From positions 1-9,824 of the forward strand of contig CALGUJ010000078.1 of NCBI GenBank assembly GCA_937902055.1: a DNA stretch of 9,824 nt. Direction: 5' to 3'. The notes beneath the pieces were generated by a model. That model was not told where the DNA came from. It did no database searches and saw nothing but the letters and a program-made list of their open reading frames with translations. The DNA is from an uncultured Pelolinea sp. Lineage in GTDB: Bacteria; Chloroflexota; Anaerolineae; Anaerolineales; Anaerolineaceae. Positions 6,830-9,824 of the stretch are shown here, piece by piece (positions within the stretch are counted from its first letter, which is position 1; each line of letters opens with the position of its first letter). The position numbers and the translations under genes are program-made.

Positions 6830-8094
6830 TGGCAAAGATCATTGAAATGCCCAAGCTGGGCTTTGACATGGCCGAAGGCACCCTGATGAATTGGGTCAAA
6901 GCCGAAGGCGAAGCAGTTGAAAAGGGAGAAACCTTGGCGGAAATCGAAACCGACAAGGCCACGGTGCAGGTGGAATCCAGCGAAAGCGGCGTGGTATTCA
7001 AGCACCTGGCCGCCCCCAATGCCACCCTGCCGGTCGGGGCGCCCATCGCGGTGATTTCCGCGCCGGGCGAAACGGTCGATTTGGATGCCCTGCTGGGCGG
7101 CGGTAACGCGACCGGGGAAAAAGAAAAAACGGAGGAAATGGAAGAAGCGGAATCTGCTTCGCCGCTTCCCGAATCGCCATTGGATGCAGCCAATGAAGCG
7201 GAAACGCCGGCCGCGGCAGGCCCTGAATCTACCGCTTCCGTTAAAGCCTCCCCGCTTGCCAAAGCTCTGGCGCGCGATCGCGGCGTCGATCTCGCCGCCC
7301 TCGCCGGCAGCGGCCCCGGCGGGCGCGTGGTCAAGCGCGACGTGGAAAACGCGTTGAAGTCCACCAGGCTACCGGCTGCGGGTCCTTCCCCGGCTTTTGC
7401 CTCCGGGCAGGACCGTGCCCTCCCCCTGAGCAAGCTGCGCGCCGCCATCGGCCGCCGCATGCAGGAATCCAAGCGCGCCATTCCGGCTTTCTACCTGACC
7501 CGCAGCATCGACGTGCAGGACCTGGTGAAAATGCGCCGGCAGATGAACGACTCCCGCGAAAAGGACGCAAAAATCTCACTCAATGATTTCCTGGTGCGCG
7601 CTGCGGCTTTGGCATTGCGCCAATACCCCAACCTGAACGCCTCGCTCGATGGGAATAACGTCCTGCAGCATGGCGATATCAATATTGGGATCGCGGTCGC
7701 GCTCGAACAGGGGCTGCTCACGGTGGTTCTGCGCAACGCCGACCGCAAATCCGTCGAACAGGTCTCCGCCGAGTCCGGCCGCCTCGTCCGCGCTGCCCGC
7801 GAGGGCAAACTGCGCAACGAGGATATCGCCGGTTCCACCTTCACCATCAGCAACCTGGGCATGTACGATATCGAAGAATTCATCGCCATTGTCAACCCGC
7901 CCGAAGCCGCCATCCTGGCCGTCGGCAGCGCCCTGGAAGTGCCGGTGGCTGTAAATGGCAGCCTGCAGGTTGGCTGGCGCATGAAAGTCACCCTTTCCGC
8001 CGATCACCGCATTACCGACGGCGCCGAAGCGGCTCAGTTCCTGCAGGCCCTGGCTTTCTACCTGGAACAACCCTGGCGCTTGTTGGAAGTCTAA
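6829..8094 (+). CDS. pdhC: Dihydrolipoamide acyltransferase, E2 component of the 2-oxoacid dehydrogenase complex
   Basis: Core of the complex: carries the acyl group on a lipoyl arm and transfers it to CoA. Domains of the 421 residues: one N-terminal lipoyl domain (about 2-80) with the lipoylation lysine K43 in ETDKATV; a flexible linker (about 84-138) rich in Glu, Pro and Ala; a peripheral-subunit-binding domain (about 139-177, SPLAKALARDRGVDLAALAGSGPGGRVVKRDV) that would hold E1 or E3; and the catalytic domain (about 197-421) ending in ADHRITDG (391-398), where His393 and Asp397 are catalytic. SNLGMYDIEEF is also typical. Everything expected is intact. The start shares one base with the E1beta stop. 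No E3 (dihydrolipoamide dehydrogenase) gene follows; a terminator hairpin begins seven bases after the stop, so E3 must be encoded elsewhere. The acyl substrate is probably acetyl but not certain. Confidence 0.96.
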   Translation: MAKIIEMPKLGFDMAEGTLMNWVKAEGEAVEKGETLAEIETDKATVQVESSESGVVFKHLAAPNATLPVGAPIAVISAPGETVDLDALLGGGNATGEKEKTEEMEEAESASPLPESPLDAANEAETPAAAGPESTASVKASPLAKALARDRGVDLAALAGSGPGGRVVKRDVENALKSTRLPAAGPSPAFASGQDRALPLSKLRAAIGRRMQESKRAIPAFYLTRSIDVQDLVKMRRQMNDSREKDAKISLNDFLVRAAALALRQYPNLNASLDGNNVLQHGDINIGIAVALEQGLLTVVLRNADRKSVEQVSAESGRLVRAAREGKLRNEDIAGSTFTISNLGMYDIEEFIAIVNPPEAAILAVGSALEVPVAVNGSLQVGWRMKVTLSADHRITDGAEAAQFLQALAFYLEQPWRLLEV

Positions 8095-8100
8095 AATGAA

Positions 8101-8134
8101 AAAGCGTTCTCGCTGGAAACTGCGGGAACGCTTT
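8101..8134. terminator. Bidirectional intrinsic terminator between convergent operons
   Basis: AAAGCGTTCTCGC (8101-8113) pairs with GCGGGAACGCTTT (8122-8134) in a 13-pair stem with one G-T wobble, closed by an eight-base loop. On the + strand it follows the E2 stop by six bases and is trailed by ATATTTAATT, giving a U-rich tail. On the - strand the flanking A run reads as five T bases after the stem, an even better tail. It ends 21 bases from the stop of the - strand TspO-like gene, so it can serve both operons. Confidence 0.85.
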
Positions 8135-8155
8135 ATATTTAATTATTCGTTGATA

Positions 8156-8920
8156 TCAGGATTTCTTTTGGCTGGAGGCGGCAATCAGCGCTAACATATC
8201 GATCACCGTGATGGCGATCGCGCCGCCCCATGCGGAATAGTTCACCAGCGGCACCTCCGGGAATTTCACCGCGATTCCCACCAGCGCCCACACCAGCACC
8301 AGCACGTATTCGAACGCGCGGCGCGTGAAGCTCATCACCGCCGAGATGATCACCACCGCGGCAACCACCACCAGGAACCAGACTTCCTCCGAAATTCCGA
8401 ATCCGTTCCAGCCGACAAAATCCAGCACTTGCGTCACGTTGGCGATCGTGGCTACCGTGATCCAGCCCAGGTAGACGCTGAACGGCACTTCCACCGCCCA
8501 TCTCCATACCAGGTCGGACTTGCGTTTTCCGATCTCCAATTTTTCGAAAATATTGATCAATACGATCAGAAGAATAATCATAAACGCCAGCGCGAGCAGG
8601 AATTGCCGGTAATGGAACGAAACCAGCCACAGCACGTTGCAAGCATTGGCTGCAACGAACCATGCATCGACTCTGGCGAATTTCTCGTTTTCACGGTTCT
8701 TGGGCAATGCCCGGTATATGCTGAATCCGATCAGCGCCAGGTAGATGAAACCCCAGATCGAGAAAACGTATCCGGCCGGGACGAAATAAATGTCAAAGCT
8801 GTCCGAGATCTGTTTGGTGGTCAGGTTGTTCAAGGGCAAATTGACCGCCAGATAGTTCACCACCAACACCGCGGCCAGTGAGACAAAATTGAGCATGATC
8901 GCGATTTTTTCTTTTTTCAT
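8156..8920 (-). CDS. TspO/MBR-related (tryptophan-rich sensory protein-like) integral membrane protein
   Basis: TspO/MBR proteins are membrane proteins that bind porphyrins and other hydrophobic ligands. At 254 residues this one is larger than classic TspO (about 160, five helices): I count about eight hydrophobic segments (near 7-27, 46-69, 84-103, 105-126, 145-165, 178-197, 203-220, 228-248). Family-like motifs are FVPAGYVFSIWGFIYLAL (46-63), NACNVLWLVSFHY (92-104) and PFSVYLGWITVATIANV (146-162), which echo TspO's P-x-W-x-FGPxW, N-x-x-W-S and PY-x-x-W-x-x-F-A-x-x-L-N patterns. The start is clear: AGGAGG (complement of 8928-8933) is seven bases upstream, and ATG overlaps the upstream stop as ATGA. 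The first codons hold two A6 runs. The ligand is unknown and the name reflects distant similarity. Last gene of its operon, facing the terminator at 8101-8134. Confidence 0.85.
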   Translation of the reverse strand: MKKEKIAIMLNFVSLAAVLVVNYLAVNLPLNNLTTKQISDSFDIYFVPAGYVFSIWGFIYLALIGFSIYRALPKNRENEKFARVDAWFVAANACNVLWLVSFHYRQFLLALAFMIILLIVLINIFEKLEIGKRKSDLVWRWAVEVPFSVYLGWITVATIANVTQVLDFVGWNGFGISEEVWFLVVVAAVVIISAVMSFTRRAFEYVLVLVWALVGIAVKFPEVPLVNYSAWGGAIAITVIDMLALIAASSQKKS

Positions 8921-9276
8921 GCGCTTGCCTCCTCCCGGCTATGGCGGCCCATCCAGAACTTGCGCCAATTGTTGCCGCTGCTTTGCAGGGCCAGGAACGC
9001 GTAAACGCCTGCCGGGAAATTTCCCAGGATCAGGATGGCCGCCGTCCACAGCAGCGCTTTCCACAGGTGCTGCTCCCGGTAAATCACCCAACCGCAGAAA
9101 AACATGAATCCAACGTACACATCCACCAGTGAAACGATGCCCCAGGGATCCTTGAAGAAGAAGTTGCCGGCGGCCGCGAAATCTCCGCGCGTGAATCCGT
9201 AGATCAGGATTCCGCCCTGCGCCAGCGCGCCCAGCAGCGCGACCATTTTTGCGATCAACATTTTATGGTCTTTCAT
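8917..9276 (-). CDS. Small membrane protein, DUF1475-like
   Basis: A 119-residue protein with three predicted membrane helices (about 7-27, 46-66, 72-97) and a short basic tail. The central KDPWGIVSLVDVYVGFMFFCGWVIYRE (42-68) followed by LLWTAAILILGNFPAGVYAFLAL is the pattern I associate with the DUF1475 family of unknown function; I have not been able to check this by search. It begins one base after the DegV stop and its last four bases overlap the TspO-like start, so all three genes are probably made from one transcript. The ribosome site is modest (GCAGG five bases before ATG); a second in-frame ATG five codons in has none better. No catalytic residues are apparent. Function unknown. Confidence 0.8.
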   Translation of the reverse strand: MKDHKMLIAKMVALLGALAQGGILIYGFTRGDFAAAGNFFFKDPWGIVSLVDVYVGFMFFCGWVIYREQHLWKALLWTAAILILGNFPAGVYAFLALQSSGNNWRKFWMGRHSREEASA

Positions 9277-9277
9277 A

Positions 9278-9778
9278 TTAACCTGCCTGTATAAAGGAGA
9301 AGCCCACCGCTCCCGGGCCGATATGCGATCCGATTACGGGGGTCACTTCACCCACCAATGGCTTCTCTCCCTGCGGGACAAGATATGCCGCGTCGATTTT
9401 CAATTTTTCAATCTTTTCCGGGGCGTGCGTATGCACGAATGCCAGCTCTTCGAGCTTCCCTTTTTCCTCCACGAGATGCAGCAGGCGGTGCTGCGACCCG
9501 GTGATGGTGCGCGTGCGCTCCAGCTCGGTGACGCCGTTATTCATCTTGATGATCGGTTTAAGGATCAGCAAGCTGCCTAACCCGAATTGCAGGTTCGAGA
9601 GCCGCCCGCTGCGCCTGAGGAATTCCAGCGTGGAGAGAACCGCGAAGGTATACGTCCGTTTGGCCTTGTCGCCGATGTCCGCCAGGATGGTCTTGATTTT
9701 CTCACCCGCCTCCGCCATGATGGCTGCCCGCCGCGCCAGCAGCCCGACGCCCATGGACAGGTTGCCGGTATCCAGCAC
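9278..9778 (-). CDS. DegV family (FakB-like) fatty-acid-binding protein, 5' end missing at the contig edge
   Basis: DegV/FakB proteins bind a fatty acid and, in characterised cases, present it to a fatty-acid kinase for incorporation into phospholipid. The visible 166 residues are the C-terminal part of a protein normally about 280 long. Landmarks: LDTGNLSMGVGLLARRAA (2-19), TLEFLRRSGRLSNLQ (50-64), LGSLLILKPII (67-77), ERTRT (87-91), and the closing PVIGSHIGPGAVGFSF (147-162). The codon at 9778-9776 is GTG, an internal valine at a position well inside the family and not a start; about 110 residues are missing because genuine sequence ends here and adapter begins. The frame stays open through the adapter, so software may add false residues at the N-terminus. 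It is the first visible gene of a tight three-gene operon. Confidence 0.93.
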   Translation of the reverse strand: MLDTGNLSMGVGLLARRAAIMAEAGEKIKTILADIGDKAKRTYTFAVLSTLEFLRRSGRLSNLQFGLGSLLILKPIIKMNNGVTELERTRTITGSQHRLLHLVEEKGKLEELAFVHTHAPEKIEKLKIDAAYLVPQGEKPLVGEVTPVIGSHIGPGAVGFSFIQAG

Positions 9779-9824
9779 AGATCGGAAGAGCGTCGTGTAG
9801 GGAAAGAGTGTAGATCTCGGTGGT
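9779..9824. other. Illumina TruSeq adapter sequence (assembly artefact)
   Basis: From AGATCGGAAGAGC at 9779 to the last base, all 46 bases match the reverse complement of the Illumina TruSeq universal adapter as I know it. This is adapter read-through left at the end of a contig and is not part of the genome. It breaks the DegV gene and produces the tell-tale peptides TDRKSVV on the + strand and PYTTLFRS on the - strand. Confidence 0.97.

Noticed and set aside
6603..7481. Open frame of 292 codons on the - strand across the E1beta/E2 junction
   Set aside because: Ser/Ala/Pro/Arg-rich composition mirrors the E2 linker on the other strand; both sense genes are intact and well conserved.
8899..8920. 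Programmed slippage at the two A6 runs opening the TspO-like gene
   Set aside because: A-rich starts (MKKEKI) are common in highly expressed genes; the zero frame gives the full conserved protein and no alternative product is evident.
9776..9778. GTG at the right edge as the start codon of the DegV gene
   Set aside because: The residue falls well inside the DegV family alignment, with the N-terminal domain missing, and it directly abuts adapter sequence. It is an internal valine.
9501..9800. Open frame of 99 codons on the + strand at the right end
   Set aside because: It is antisense to DegV and finishes in adapter-derived DRKSVV, a known contamination signature.

Overview
This window is ordinary, well-conserved bacterial DNA, about 55% GC by eye, with tightly packed genes. 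I think it comes from a Chloroflexota/Anaerolineae-like environmental bacterium. That is an inference from protein style (GAF/HD-GYP and GGDEF sensors, an E1alpha/E1beta/E2 cluster without E3, MscL with a zinc ribbon) and not from a marker gene. The last 46 bases are not biological: they are Illumina TruSeq adapter, so the window runs to the end of a short-read contig whose real sequence stops at about 9778.

Layout, left to right. (1) 1-3761, + strand: a c-di-GMP signalling pair. The 3' part of a GAF/HD-GYP phosphodiesterase is followed 14 bases later by a 1025-residue membrane diguanylate cyclase (CHASE4-HAMP-three GAF-GGDEF) with intact catalytic and product-inhibition motifs. One enzyme would degrade c-di-GMP and the other make it, each under different sensory domains. 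(2) 3808-4739, + strand: a PEBP/YbhB-like protein, then the large mechanosensitive channel MscL with a C-terminal zinc ribbon, closed by a perfect palindrome. (3) 4872-8094, + strand: a translationally coupled three-gene operon for a 2-oxoacid dehydrogenase complex, most likely pyruvate dehydrogenase: E1alpha, E1beta and the lipoyl E2. It ends at a strong hairpin and E3 is not present. (4) 8156-9778, - strand: a convergent, tightly coupled operon read as DegV family lipid-binding protein (cut at the contig end), a DUF1475-like small membrane protein, and an enlarged TspO/MBR-like membrane protein. The hairpin at 8101-8134 sits between the convergent operons and can act as a terminator in both directions.

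I looked for an undescribed system and did not find a convincing one: no CRISPR array, mobile element, RNA gene, phage or defence genes are visible. The points most worth a second look are the adapter tail (it creates false coding sequence on both strands), the opposing c-di-GMP pair, the DegV/DUF1475/TspO-like membrane operon, and the Glu in place of the usual Asp in the thiamine-diphosphate motif of E1alpha. No gap between genes exceeds 300 bases; the longest is 4740-4871.
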